In this document: in pieces, positions 52,507 through 61,138 of the stretch
How the letters are laid out: each line of letters starts with the position of its first letter
Numbering within the stretch: position 1 is the stretch's first letter
Origin: Flavobacteriaceae bacterium NBU2977
GTDB taxonomy: Bacteria; Bacteroidota; Bacteroidia; Flavobacteriales; Flavobacteriaceae
DNA: 64,000 bases
Assembly: GCA_019931105.1 (NCBI GenBank)
Contig: JAIOUW010000002.1
Location: forward strand, 868,001-932,000
Direction of reading: 5' to 3'
Notes under the pieces: generated by a model
Seen by the model: only the letters and a program-made list of their open reading frames with translations
What the model was told of the DNA's origin: nothing
Database searches by the model: none
Position numbers and translations under genes: made by a program

Positions 52507-53158
52507 CGCGGTGGAGACAAAAGACCTTCGGCATAAACTTTTAGTCCCCTCCATTTGGATTCGAGAAAACCACTCACAACTGGTGAGTTTGATGGACACG
52601 AATTTTAATTTGATTTTTGAACCATCAATTTTGAAAAACTATCAATACTTGGTCCGAGAAGCTATTATTGAAAAAATAGGCCGGATAAGCAAAGTATTGG
52701 ACAAGCAAGATAAAATTCTGATCATTCGCTCCGCTTGGAGGTCTTTTGAACATCAGCGACTTCTTTGGGAGACTACATTTGCTTCCTTTAAAAAAAAACA
52801 TCCAGAAAAATCGGATGGCGATATTAAACAGATTATTAGTTATTTCATCGCGCCCCCTACAAAGTCAATGCATGTGACCGGTGGAGCAGTGGACGCTTTG
52901 ATTTATGATAAGATCGAAGATTGTGTAATGAATTTTGGCACCAACAAAGGATTGGAGATTGATCTTTCAAAAAAGTGCTATCCCTACTATCCGAATATTA
53001 GCCCCGAAGCGAAGAAAAATAGAGCCCTGCTGATCAATTTATTTGAAGATGAAGATTTTGTATGTGACCTAAAGGAGTATTGGCATTTTGATTATGGCAA
53101 TACTATTTGGGCCATTGAAAAAGACAAGGAGTTTGCCATTTATGGCCCCATTACCTAA
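52484..53158 (+). CDS. VanX-like D-,D-dipeptidase (M15D), cytoplasmic
   Basis: 224 residues, no signal peptide. Zinc-site and catalytic residues of M15D/VanX: Arg86 (SAWRSFEHQ), His130 and Asp137 (SMHVTGGAVD), Glu198 and His201 (EYWHFDYGN). It would cut dipeptides with D-residues inside the cell, giving free D-amino acids for the racemase and DUF1611 enzyme coded just upstream. VanX in vancomycin resistance has the same activity, but no D-Ala-D-Lac ligase or sensor genes are present. The ATG at 52484 lies inside the racemase gene; translational coupling likely. Confidence 0.87.
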   Translation: MNVQAYCDAVETKDLRHKLLVPSIWIRENHSQLVSLMDTNFNLIFEPSILKNYQYLVREAIIEKIGRISKVLDKQDKILIIRSAWRSFEHQRLLWETTFASFKKKHPEKSDGDIKQIISYFIAPPTKSMHVTGGAVDALIYDKIEDCVMNFGTNKGLEIDLSKKCYPYYPNISPEAKKNRALLINLFEDEDFVCDLKEYWHFDYGNTIWAIEKDKEFAIYGPIT

Positions 53159-53213
53159 TTGTGCCTATGAGCATACTGAAAAATGGATATGTTGGACAAA
53201 AAGGCATTCCATA

Positions 53214-53237
53214 AAAAAAGGGCTTTCGCCCCTTTTT
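53214..53237 (+). terminator. Terminator of the D-amino-acid operon
   Basis: AAAAAAGGGC-TTTC-GCCCCTTTTT, 55 bases past the dipeptidase stop codon. Confidence 0.8.
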
Positions 53238-53856
53238 AATATTTCTGATCCTTAAGAAAACCGTATTAATTTTATGGCAGTATGCCTTCGGTGATTTTTC
53301 CAGCTATCATGGCGGGACAATGGCCTGTCAATAACAATGTTACCGTCTCCAGTTCCTTTTTTTGTCTGCTTCATTATTCCTTCTCTATTTACTTGTTGTG
53401 ATGGGTGCAATACGCATCCTTATCTACACATATTATAAGACGTAAAGATAGTCTAAATGTTACATGATTAGGGTAAGTTTAACACGATACTAGGATAGAT
53501 AAAATGGGAGACATTGGTTATTTAAGGATTTGTAATTACCATTCTGCTCGTCTGCCGACAATACCCTTCAAAGGCCCATAATGCCATATAGTTGTTAAAC
53601 ATTCCTAGAACGCCTTGTTGAAGCCTAAAAGGCCCTTCGGATCTAAAAAAGTCTTCCGCTAAGGGCGAATGGCCCAATGCTTTCTTTTGTACCGAAATCA
53701 CCTCTTTTTTAGAGCACCAAAATTTTAATCAGCCAGACTCAAGACGAATAGCGTCATATCTCCACTTTACAATGTGTGATTTATGTAAGATTGTCTTGGA
53801 TTAGTACAATATACTTGGATACGTGAAATCCTATCTTTATAATAAACCTGATTACT
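53238..53856. other. Intergenic stretch without a convincing gene
   Basis: About 620 bases. On the minus strand a short frame ends TGHCPAMIAGKITEGILP (stop near 53274), which looks like a protein C-terminus without its body, but I cannot name it. A possible -7 element (TATCTTTA, 53832-53839) precedes the prohibitin gene. Nothing else seen. Confidence 0.5.
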
Positions 53857-54702
53857 ATGGTTAATGACCCTATGGGCGAAATAAAGAACGTACTGAAAAA
53901 AGGTCAAAGGAGAAATCTGATTGTTATTGCCGTATTGGCGATATTGCTTTTTGCATTTAAACCATGGGTTCAAATTGGTGCGGGTGAGCGAGGAGTTGTC
54001 CAGAATTTTGGCGCCGTACAGGACAAGGTGTTGAATGAGGGAATCCATTTCAAAATACCAATAGTGCAGACCGTCATATTTATGGACGTAAAAATTCAAA
54101 AGGCAATGACCGATGCGGCATCATCTTCATCTGATTTGCAGGATGTGGATTTATCCGTGGCCCTCAATTATCACATCATACCAGATAAGGCCAATTTGGT
54201 TTATCAAACTATAGGTGTGGAATTCAAAGAGCGTATTATTGACCCCGCCATTCAGGAAGTAATGAAAGCGGTGTCTGCCAGATATACTGCGGAGGAATTG
54301 ATTACCAAGAGGCCGGCTGTCAGCACCGAGATGCAACAAGCGCTCACTTCTAGATTGCTGGCATCGAACATAGCGGTTGACGCCTTTTCGATTATCTCAT
54401 TTAGTTTTTCCCAAACCTTTACCGATGCCATTGAGGCAAAACAAACCGCAGAGCAAAATGCACTAAAGGCAAAAAGGGACTTGGATAGGATAAAGGTAGA
54501 AGCAGAGCAGACCATTGCCGCGGCAACGGCCGAAGCTGAAGCATTACGGTTACAAAAAATGAATATTTCACCCGATCTTATCGAACTCAGGAAGATAGAG
54601 GCAAATCTTAAGGCTATAGAAAAATGGAACGGGATTTTACCTGAGGTAACGGGTGCAGGCGCAATTCCATTTATTGGAGTAGGCGATGCAATTAATAACT
54701 AA
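53857..54702 (+). CDS. Prohibitin/SPFH (band 7) family membrane protein
   Basis: 281 residues. One N-terminal membrane helix (about 20-38, LIVIAVLAILLFAF), then the SPFH domain (about 42-205) starting GAGERGVVQNFGAVQDKVLNEG, and a coiled-coil A/E/K-rich helix (about 195-250, AKQTAEQNALKAKRDLDRIK). The C-terminus is hydrophobic. Such proteins form large rings on the inner membrane and steer proteases or lipid domains. Its stop overlaps the next small membrane gene by one base, so the two likely work together. Confidence 0.93.
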   Translation: MVNDPMGEIKNVLKKGQRRNLIVIAVLAILLFAFKPWVQIGAGERGVVQNFGAVQDKVLNEGIHFKIPIVQTVIFMDVKIQKAMTDAASSSSDLQDVDLSVALNYHIIPDKANLVYQTIGVEFKERIIDPAIQEVMKAVSARYTAEELITKRPAVSTEMQQALTSRLLASNIAVDAFSIISFSFSQTFTDAIEAKQTAEQNALKAKRDLDRIKVEAEQTIAAATAEAEALRLQKMNISPDLIELRKIEANLKAIEKWNGILPEVTGAGAIPFIGVGDAINN

Positions 54703-55031
54703 TGATGGGAATATCTGGGGATTTGGATGCAGGATCCATGATTACGATGCTATTGTTTATTCACTTGACGGTGGGCATTATTAGAGGGCTATATAGATAT
54801 CATATGATTGAAAAATACCATTATAATTACTATGGCGACCCTCCCATGAATTTTTTGCGTAAACTAGCACACAATGGGTTGAATCGCGTTTTTAGCACAA
54901 CAACTCTTCTTATTTCAGCTTTGCTGGCCATTATGGCATTTTTATTCTTTAATGTATTAATGAATGGCTTAACAACAAAAGGAAGCAACCATGGGATTCA
55001 ATTATTATTGGGTACTAAATGCTATCTGTAA
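54702..55031 (+). CDS. Two-helix membrane protein coupled to prohibitin
   Basis: 109 residues; ATG 54702 overlaps the prohibitin stop (TAATG). Two membrane helices (about 12-30 and 68-90) flank a positively charged loop (YRYHMIEKYHYNYYGDPP). The arrangement suggests an accessory to the SPFH ring. No named family recognised. An A/T-rich hairpin at 55053-55069 (TAAAAACA/GTGTTTTTA) may end the transcript. Confidence 0.7.
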   Translation: MMGISGDLDAGSMITMLLFIHLTVGIIRGLYRYHMIEKYHYNYYGDPPMNFLRKLAHNGLNRVFSTTTLLISALLAIMAFLFFNVLMNGLTTKGSNHGIQLLLGTKCYL

Positions 55032-55189
55032 AAATGCCACAACACATAAGGTTAAAAACAGTGTTTTTATCGATTCAACTATTAGTAAGACTTAAAACCT
55101 CTGAACTTCGCGATATATGGTAAAATAGTTGATGCATCCACCATAGTTAGCACTGAAAATTTCGGTTAATGCCCCAAACTACGGAAACA

Positions 55190-55534
55190 TCACTCTTGAA
55201 GGTGTTGTCCTGACATAAGCTTTTGTAAGCGTATCAAAGTGGATATTTCCTTGCCATCATCTTCCCAAACCTCAACATGCTCAATAAACGAGATTATAAA
55301 ATTTTCCCCAATGTGTTTATCCTCATGTAGTGGATACTTTTCAAGGATAACAGATAGAATCTCATCAAAGACAACTATTTCTTCCATAGCCAATGCTGTT
55401 TTGCCACAAAACGAATACCCATCCTCAACACACCCAAGAAAGACCCCTTCTATTTCATTTATTTGGCTTATTCCTTGGGAAGGGGCGATGGCCAATGGGA
55501 TAAGAGATATAAAGAATAGCATTGTACGTATCAT
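55190..55534 (-). CDS. Secreted hypothetical protein
   Basis: 114 residues with a signal peptide (1-24, PLAIAPSQGISQ). The mature part has two cysteines (GCVEDGYSFCGKT) that could pair, and an acidic alternating pattern with helices (EEIVVFDEILSVILEKYPLHED). No family recognised. It lies between the prohibitin pair and the bestrophin gene, transcribed on the minus strand 130 bases after the latter. Confidence 0.55.
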   Translation of the reverse strand: MIRTMLFFISLIPLAIAPSQGISQINEIEGVFLGCVEDGYSFCGKTALAMEEIVVFDEILSVILEKYPLHEDKHIGENFIISFIEHVEVWEDDGKEISTLIRLQKLMSGQHLQE

Positions 55535-55666
55535 TATCTTAATGTCTTTAAAAGGTAGTTTAACTGTTCGTTTTATGGGATGGAACGATACCTTAATTTT
55601 ATATGTCCAGGGCGTTGTTGACCAAAAACAGTTAGTTATGCAACTGGTTGGCCGTTGGTATCCTGT

Positions 55667-56746
55667 TTACATTTTAGTATCACCATAATTTGGATGGGGT
55701 TTTGGTATTACATTTTTATCATCCCCAATTATTTCTCGGACATCAATTTCAATTCCCCTTGAAATTGTAGTAATCGGGACGTCATTTCTGGTCCCTTCAA
55801 AAGGGTTTTCCGACACATCACCTACCTTTTCCATAAGCATGAACACCCATGATATAACAACACTGATCGGAACGGTCATCCAAACAAAGTTCTCAACAAT
55901 TAGGCGATTCATAAAATATCTATTTTCATCATTGGCCAAATTGAGTCCGATTTCATGAAATTCATGCATCAATCCAAACGGTAGGAGAATCATGAAAATC
56001 CATAGAAAAAACAAGTTTAGCGTCGCAAATTGCCTTGGGTATGGAAAGTTTTTGATTCTTTCGACCTTACCTTGTAAGGTAAATAGTTCACCAATGATAT
56101 TGTTGAACTCCATGTGTCGGAAGTCATCAATCAATCCTTCTAATTTTAATTCTTTAAATTGCTTAGATTGCATATTGAGACACGCTGCTTGTTTATTTGT
56201 CATGCTCAGCACAAATTCTTTTTCATCTTCATTTAGATATCCATGAAGTTCTTCTTGTAGCGTCAGATCGTGTTCTCTTACTTCTATCATTTTCATGTGC
56301 TCTTTACTTGACTTACTACCCACAAGGGTTTCCCAAGGCTTTTTGATTCTAAGAGCGTATCTAAGAGAAGTCATCCAAGCTATATGGCGCATGATAATAA
56401 CTTTCTTTATATTAAAAAATTCTTCATCGGTTCTCTCCACTCTGACAAATTCATTGGTAATGAAGTCATTGGCCATAGTAGCCAATAATCTTGAAGTGTT
56501 TACGATACCTCCATATATCTTTCGGGCTTCCCAAAGTCTTTCGTAAGAAGCATTGTTTTTAAATCCGGTTATGAATGCGAGAGATGTGCCTATGAGTCCA
56601 ATGGGAAGCCAAGGCAGATATAACCATTTTAACCCAACCACATCATACAGTATCACCGGTACAATAGACATTAAGAAAAAAAAATAAATATATTTTCTCG
56701 TCAATAGGAGTACTATTTTTAAGGAGTAAACAGGTTTTAGATACAT
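55667..56746 (-). CDS. Bestrophin-like (UPF0187) ion channel
   Basis: 359 residues. Signature of the bacterial bestrophin/YneE family: GLKWLYLPWLPIGLIGTSLAF-like second helix followed by FKNNASYERLWEARKIYGGIVN, then the helical middle and a late WVFMLMEKVGDVSENPFEGTRNDVPI with the conserved acidic cluster. Four membrane helices; forms pentameric anion or cation channels, probably for volume or ion balance. The start ATG 56746 precedes a first helix. It sits in an accessory region with other stress genes. Confidence 0.92.
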   Translation of the reverse strand: MYLKPVYSLKIVLLLTRKYIYFFFLMSIVPVILYDVVGLKWLYLPWLPIGLIGTSLAFITGFKNNASYERLWEARKIYGGIVNTSRLLATMANDFITNEFVRVERTDEEFFNIKKVIIMRHIAWMTSLRYALRIKKPWETLVGSKSSKEHMKMIEVREHDLTLQEELHGYLNEDEKEFVLSMTNKQAACLNMQSKQFKELKLEGLIDDFRHMEFNNIIGELFTLQGKVERIKNFPYPRQFATLNLFFLWIFMILLPFGLMHEFHEIGLNLANDENRYFMNRLIVENFVWMTVPISVVISWVFMLMEKVGDVSENPFEGTRNDVPITTISRGIEIDVREIIGDDKNVIPKPHPNYGDTKM

Positions 56747-57059
56747 ACTCTATTTATATTTACAGCTAAGCGGATGTGAACTTTGACTACATGATCACTA
56801 TGTACGCGAATGATTTGACACTATGATTCTACCGTGCATCAAGCTCGATTAAAACGCTCAATCGGTGGTCGTCAATTTAGAAAATATCGTGTTCTTTTTA
56901 TATGACTGGATAGGACTTCATACTGAATTTTGCTGTCGTGATTGAAATTTCTATGGTCATATTTCATCATATCCGACTTTGGGTTGTTATTTCAATATTA
57001 ACCAACCTTATTTTCAATTTCGAGCACTTCCATCCATACCAGTTTGGAGGTAATGACTT

Positions 57060-57087
57060 AAAAAGCCATCTTTAAAGATGGCTTTTT
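57060..57087 (-). terminator. Terminator of the desaturase-cspA operon
   Basis: AAAAAGCCATC-TTTAAA-GATGGCTTTTT, 24 bases past the csp stop. The rest of 56747-57110 shows no gene. Confidence 0.85.
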
Positions 57088-57110
57088 CAAGGGTGTTGTA
57101 ACTACAGGTT

Positions 57111-57305
57111 TTAACCAATCAATTCAACATTTACCGCGTTCAAACCTTTCTCACCTCTTTCGACTGTGAATTTCACCTTATCATCTTCGCGGATTTTATC
57201 TACTAGACCACTTTGGTGTACAAAAACATCCTCATCGGAATCTACAGGTTTAATAAAACCAAATCCTTTGGCATTGTTGAAAAATTTTACTGTTCCTTCT
57301 TTCAT
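57111..57305 (-). CDS. cspA: CspA-type cold-shock protein
   Basis: 64 residues, one cold-shock OB-fold domain. RNP1 KGFGFIKP and RNP2 DVFVHQSGL are both intact, and the start GTVKFFNNAKGFGFI is textbook. Binds single-stranded nucleic acid and melts RNA structure at low temperature. It lies 55 bases behind the desaturase gene on the same strand, giving a membrane-fluidity plus RNA-chaperone pair. Confidence 0.95.
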   Translation of the reverse strand: MKEGTVKFFNNAKGFGFIKPVDSDEDVFVHQSGLVDKIREDDKVKFTVERGEKGLNAVNVELIG

Positions 57306-57360
57306 TACTTTATATTTATTGTTTGTTAATCTATTTAATGTTCGTTTGATTTAATAATGT

Positions 57361-58440
57361 TCATTGTTCTTTACTGTTCTTAAAATTTAGTTCCAATTGC
57401 ATAGGAATCGACTGTATCTTTCCCAACTTATGCAAAGTTTTGACATGGTCTTTGACAGCAGAGAGAAAGTTTACTTTTGTGTGATAGGGCATCCCATATT
57501 CCCTGGCAGTATCAGCAACGATACCGGATATTTTTTTGTAATGGACGTGACAGATATTAGGCAGCAGATGATGTTCTATCTGATAATTCAGTCCCCCTAT
57601 CAACCATGAAAAAAAACTGCTGTTTGGTGAAAAATTGGTGGTAGTGGCCAATTGGTGAGCGGACCAATCCCCTGCAACCATTCCATCATCATCAGGAAGT
57701 GGAAATTCTGTGTCTGGCATTATATGTGCCACCTGAAAAACAATACTGATCAGAAGACCAGTCACAAAGTGCATGCTAAGAAATGCCAGGATGATTATCC
57801 AGGGAGCCAGGGGTACCAGGAACAAAGGGATGACCAAGGCGTAGGTATAATAGAATAGCTTCCAAGCGGCTATCTTAATTAGCTCATTTCTAAATTCATT
57901 CTTTTTATCGAGAAACCCCATTTTTCGATAGCGGGCAAGCCGGATGAAATCTTTGGCGGTGACCCATGAAATTGTCGACAGACCATAAAAGAACCATACA
58001 TACAAATGTTGGAACCTGTGGAGCTTATTTTTTTTGGCGTGAGGTGAGAAACGTAGAAAGAAAGGTGCATTTATATCATCATCCGCTCCTTCTATATTGG
58101 TATAGGTATGGTGGAGTACATTGTGTTGTATTTTCCAAACGGTGGCATTTGCACCGATCAGGTTCATGGTGTAGCCCAAGTACTTGTTTACTTTTTGATG
58201 CTTGGAATAGGAGCCATGTATGGCATCATGCATGATGCCCATACCAATTCCCGCCATGCCAATTCCACTTGTGATGTACAGCACGAAAAGTAACCATTGA
58301 CTGGCCACAAGGCCAATATTTATAATAATCAGCGGAGCGAAGAAAAAGGTTAGCATTGCTATGGTCTTTGTGACCATGCTCTTGTTGGCATGCTTACTGA
58401 TGTTGTTTGTTTTGAAATAATGGTTCACCCTCTTTCTCAA
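57361..58440 (-). CDS. Membrane fatty acid desaturase
   Basis: 359 residues from the TTG at 58440, the only standard start. Three histidine boxes for the di-iron centre: HDAIHG, HNVLHHTYTN and QIEHHLLPN; four membrane helices. No cytochrome b5 domain, as in bacterial acyl-lipid/acyl-CoA desaturases. The frame stays open and protein-like 31 codons further up (to the TAA at 58534-58536; includes KNPKFSKRANTDFSRTLRKR), with no ATG, GTG or TTG. Either ATT/ATC initiates or the true N-terminus is lost. Introduces a double bond that keeps membranes fluid in the cold; partner of the csp gene downstream. Confidence 0.9.
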   Translation of the reverse strand: MRKRVNHYFKTNNISKHANKSMVTKTIAMLTFFFAPLIIINIGLVASQWLLFVLYITSGIGMAGIGMGIMHDAIHGSYSKHQKVNKYLGYTMNLIGANATVWKIQHNVLHHTYTNIEGADDDINAPFFLRFSPHAKKNKLHRFQHLYVWFFYGLSTISWVTAKDFIRLARYRKMGFLDKKNEFRNELIKIAAWKLFYYTYALVIPLFLVPLAPWIIILAFLSMHFVTGLLISIVFQVAHIMPDTEFPLPDDDGMVAGDWSAHQLATTTNFSPNSSFFSWLIGGLNYQIEHHLLPNICHVHYKKISGIVADTAREYGMPYHTKVNFLSAVKDHVKTLHKLGKIQSIPMQLELNFKNSKEQ

Positions 58441-58752
58441 TGTCCTTGAGAAATCAGTGTTTGCTCTTTTTGAGAATTTCGGATTTTTGATACTGCTAGT
58501 AATTTTGTTTTGAATCCCTTCTAGCCTAAGACCTTAAGGATTATGTATAAGCATGAAAACCTTGAGCTACCAGGAGAAAATCTAATTGTGAAGACTTGTT
58601 GTATTGGAAAAACTGTATCCCAACCACAATCACTACCCTGCGTTTAGCTTAAAATGTTTTTTGCACTATTGCTTTAAAAAATGAAGAGAGCTGAAAATAA
58701 ATCGAGAATTGGGTAAGACTAAATGAATCTAGGCTTTCTGAATTTTAACTTC

Positions 58753-58787
58753 ACAAAGATACCTGTAATTTGGGTAACATACCCCAA
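58753..58787 (-). promoter_or_regulatory. Promoter with embedded operator upstream of the desaturase
   Basis: Minus strand: TTGGGG (58782-58787) and TATCTTTG (58753-58760), a perfect -7 element. An inverted repeat TTGGGGTA-TGT-TACCCAA spans 58770-58787, between and over the -33 box, like a repressor site. A second palindrome ACCTAT-N5-ATAGGT lies at 58820-58836. Start near 58747 would give a leader of about 300 nt. The rest of 58524-59097 has two TCGACATATTT copies (near 59034 and 59072) and nothing else. Confidence 0.5.
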
Positions 58788-59097
58788 TTATATGTTAAAT
58801 ACTGGTATTCATTATTTTAACCTATGTAATATAGGTAACTGACATAAGTTGGAATTGGATTTTTAGCATGCTTTTTGGGCGTTTCTACTCAAGGCCGTTT
58901 TATCAGACATATATGGCAAATCAAAAGGCCTATTCTCCGAATGTCCCAATTCTGGACTTTTTTATGTAGTTTCGTTAATTCATATTTTATCCGACACTTC
59001 CAACAAGGTGAAATGGCTAGATGTTTATCCCATCGACATATTTTCTACATATGTCAAAATTTTAGAATTTTATCGACATATTTAAAAAATACAACGG

Positions 59098-60351
59098 CTA
59101 GTTAATCATAAAAGCCCCTGCCATTAATTCCTGTTCTCCTCTAGAAATTCCAATTTTTTCGGCAATCTCCTTCCATTGCCCCACCGATTCCAGAACTTCT
59201 TCGATAATAGTATCCATTTGTTTATTGTCCAAACGGAAGTACTCGCCTACACTTTTTGCCAACTCAAAATCCAAGGCATTGTTATCCATATCAATGTTCA
59301 ATGCTAGTCCGTTTTTGTCTATTGATGGGTTAATATCGTACGCAGGGGAAAGTATCCATCCTTTTGGGGTTAGAATAAAACCATGATTTCGCAAATGGTC
59401 GTCGGTATTTGAAATAGCAATGTTAAATACAATCCTGCGCCATAATTGGTGTAAATTTTGATCTACATTAACTCCATCGGACTGTATAAACGCTGCAATA
59501 TCCAAATAACTTGCCGGACTATCCCGGATAGTATCTTCATTGTTTCCGGTCATGGTCATTGCGGATGAAAAGTGTATCCTCTCCCCTTCCGCCCTATCAA
59601 AACGCTGTGTAAAAAATGTATGATATTTTCCAACTATCTTTTCAATTCTTGAAGATGCCATTTCGATACCACAATTTACTGCCAATCGATATGCCAAAAA
59701 TTCCCAAGCCCCTTTATCTATTGTATCGTTCTTGGAAGGAAATTTTGCTATCCATAAGTTTCCGTGTTCATCCAAGATATTAGCCTTCGGTCTTGCTCCC
59801 CCAAGAGAAGATCCCGGAGCCATAAGAACGGCTAGCCACTTTTTTGCTTCTTCGTTACCCGTATCATTCTCAAAATTTTTGACTGCTTCTTGAAGCTCCC
59901 TGACCGATGACCACGGTGGGGTGGGATTGCTTTCGCTATTATCAAGAAATGGGCCTTTAGGATCCGTTTTAAAACGTAAAGCCCCCATCCGGCTTTCATC
60001 ATAGACACCTAGCAAGTAATCAATCTCATATAAGGTCGGAGCCTTTTGAGCCTTTTCTTTTGCAAGTTGAGCCGCTCGTCTTTTCATTAGTGTTCTTCCC
60101 CACGTATCGGGCATGCTATCCAAAAAAACTCCAAAGTTTTCCTTGTTATTGGGGTACTGCGGACCCGAATAAAATTGAATATCCGAGTCTAACAATAGCT
60201 GTTGTTCCGATTGTATCCAATCCTTATTGTATTCGAAACTGAAGGCTTTTTTCCCTTTGGCATAATGGGCCGCAAGAACACCTATCAGCTTAGCTTCTGG
60301 CATTCCTTGCCAATGTGCATAAACGTATATGTCAAATTTACCCTGTGCCAT
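59098..60351 (-). CDS. hipA: HipA family serine/threonine kinase toxin
   Basis: 417 residues, full length. N-terminal HipA_N region (about 8-115), ATP-binding Gly-rich APGSSLGGARPKANI (about 178-192), catalytic loop SNTDDHLRNHGF (Asp317/Asp318) and metal-binding LSPAYDINPS (Asp339). In the family the kinase phosphorylates glutamyl-tRNA synthetase or another target and halts growth. It follows its antitoxin gene by nine bases. All catalytic residues are present, so the toxin should be active. Confidence 0.93.
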   Translation of the reverse strand: MAQGKFDIYVYAHWQGMPEAKLIGVLAAHYAKGKKAFSFEYNKDWIQSEQQLLLDSDIQFYSGPQYPNNKENFGVFLDSMPDTWGRTLMKRRAAQLAKEKAQKAPTLYEIDYLLGVYDESRMGALRFKTDPKGPFLDNSESNPTPPWSSVRELQEAVKNFENDTGNEEAKKWLAVLMAPGSSLGGARPKANILDEHGNLWIAKFPSKNDTIDKGAWEFLAYRLAVNCGIEMASSRIEKIVGKYHTFFTQRFDRAEGERIHFSSAMTMTGNNEDTIRDSPASYLDIAAFIQSDGVNVDQNLHQLWRRIVFNIAISNTDDHLRNHGFILTPKGWILSPAYDINPSIDKNGLALNIDMDNNALDFELAKSVGEYFRLDNKQMDTIIEEVLESVGQWKEIAEKIGISRGEQELMAGAFMIN

Positions 60352-60360
60352 TCTTCCCTT

Positions 60361-60648
60361 TTATAATAAATCTAGGTCCTGTAGTTTTCTTCCGAATTCG
60401 TCATCTGTTGCTAACTTCAAGAAATCATCTTGTAAACCAAGTGCAATCAGAACATTAAAATATGACCCGATCGCGACCTTCGAATTTCCTTTTTCAATTT
60501 CGTAAAGGGTTCGTCTATTTATCCCAGCCCTTTCGGATATCTGAATAGTGGTAAGCTTTCTTCGTTTACGGGCAAGTTTGATATTTTCCCCTACCTGTTC
60601 CATTATCTTTTGATATTTTGGAAATAGCACGGCTCTCTTATTTTTCAT
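60361..60648 (-). CDS. hipB: HipB-like antitoxin, XRE-type regulator
   Basis: 95 residues. Helix-turn-helix at about 17-72 (ENIKLARKRRKLTTIQISER, AGINRRTLYEIEKGNSKV), ending EFGRKLQDLDLL, the kind of tail that contacts the toxin. It represses its own operon and neutralises HipA. First gene of the pair; the palindrome at 60651-60668 just before the ATG is the likely operator. Confidence 0.93.
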   Translation of the reverse strand: MKNKRAVLFPKYQKIMEQVGENIKLARKRRKLTTIQISERAGINRRTLYEIEKGNSKVAIGSYFNVLIALGLQDDFLKLATDDEFGRKLQDLDLL

Positions 60649-60650
60649 TA

Positions 60651-60668
60651 TGGGTAATATTTATCCCA
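60651..60668 (-). promoter_or_regulatory. Probable HipB operator
   Basis: TGGGTAATATTTATCCCA, an imperfect palindrome starting two bases upstream of the hipB ATG. Related GGGTAA or TACCC words follow at about 60694, 60792 and 60825, so several sites may be used. Inference from position. Confidence 0.5.
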
Positions 60669-60779
60669 AATATAACATTTTTGAGCAAAATAATACCCTT
60701 TTTAAATAAAAATGTTCTTGGAATCAATAAGCGTCCGTCTTTCAAAGAGAGTATATTCGGCGAATTTTCACGATTATTT

Positions 60780-60879
60780 GTAACAGAGTAAGGGTAATTT
60801 TTTCAATTTTTTGTAACAAAGTCAGGGTAAATATTATACTAAAATTAGCCTAGACTGTTGTACCAAAATTAGCCCTACA
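60780..60879. repeat. Two pairs of short direct repeats upstream of hipBA
   Basis: TGTAACAGAGTAAGGGTAAT (60780-60799) recurs as TGTAACAAAGTCAGGGTAAA (60812-60831), and CTAAAATTAGCCTA (from about 60839) recurs as CCAAAATTAGCCCT (from about 60863). They could be regulator sites, iteron-like, or recombination arms of the element. The rest of 60669-61024 shows nothing further. Confidence 0.5.
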
Positions 60880-61024
60880 TGTAAAATATCACTAAAGTTA
60901 AATTGAAATATGACAATTCATAACCTTTTTCTTCCTTCCCCCTATCCACAAGAAGTGCCCTTCAGGTCACAAATTCCTATTGACCGAACACATTGATTTA
61001 TTCACAACTTGCTGGTAGTTTATG

Positions 61025-61126
61025 TTTGGGGCAAGTCCGTCCCAAATCTTACCCCAAAACTTTGCGCCTGGATCCTGTCCGGTTTTTGCAGCGATTCCGG
61101 CAGATTAGCGTTAAGCAAAAACCGGA
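61025..61126. other. Candidate origin of transfer (oriT) with P-type nick motif
   Basis: Inverted repeat TTTGGGGCAAG/CTTACCCCAAA (61025-61035, 61048-61058). Then GGATCCTG-TCC with ATCCTG followed by T, the YATCCTG-Y consensus of P-type relaxase nick sites (between 61077 and 61078). Then a 12-bp stem TCCGGTTTTTGC/GCAAAAACCGGA (61078-61089, 61115-61126). It lies 13 bases beyond the end of the mob genes. An ordinary terminator is less likely because no U-run follows. Confidence 0.5.
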
Positions 61127-61138
61127 TAGGGCGCACCC

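Noticed and set aside
52484-53158. Vancomycin resistance cluster
   Set aside because: VanX-like enzyme only; no VanA/B ligase, VanH or two-component system in the window.
53238-53330. Minus-strand C-terminal fragment ending TGHCPAMIAGKITEGILP
   Set aside because: Too short to identify and without an upstream body; not claimed as a pseudogene.
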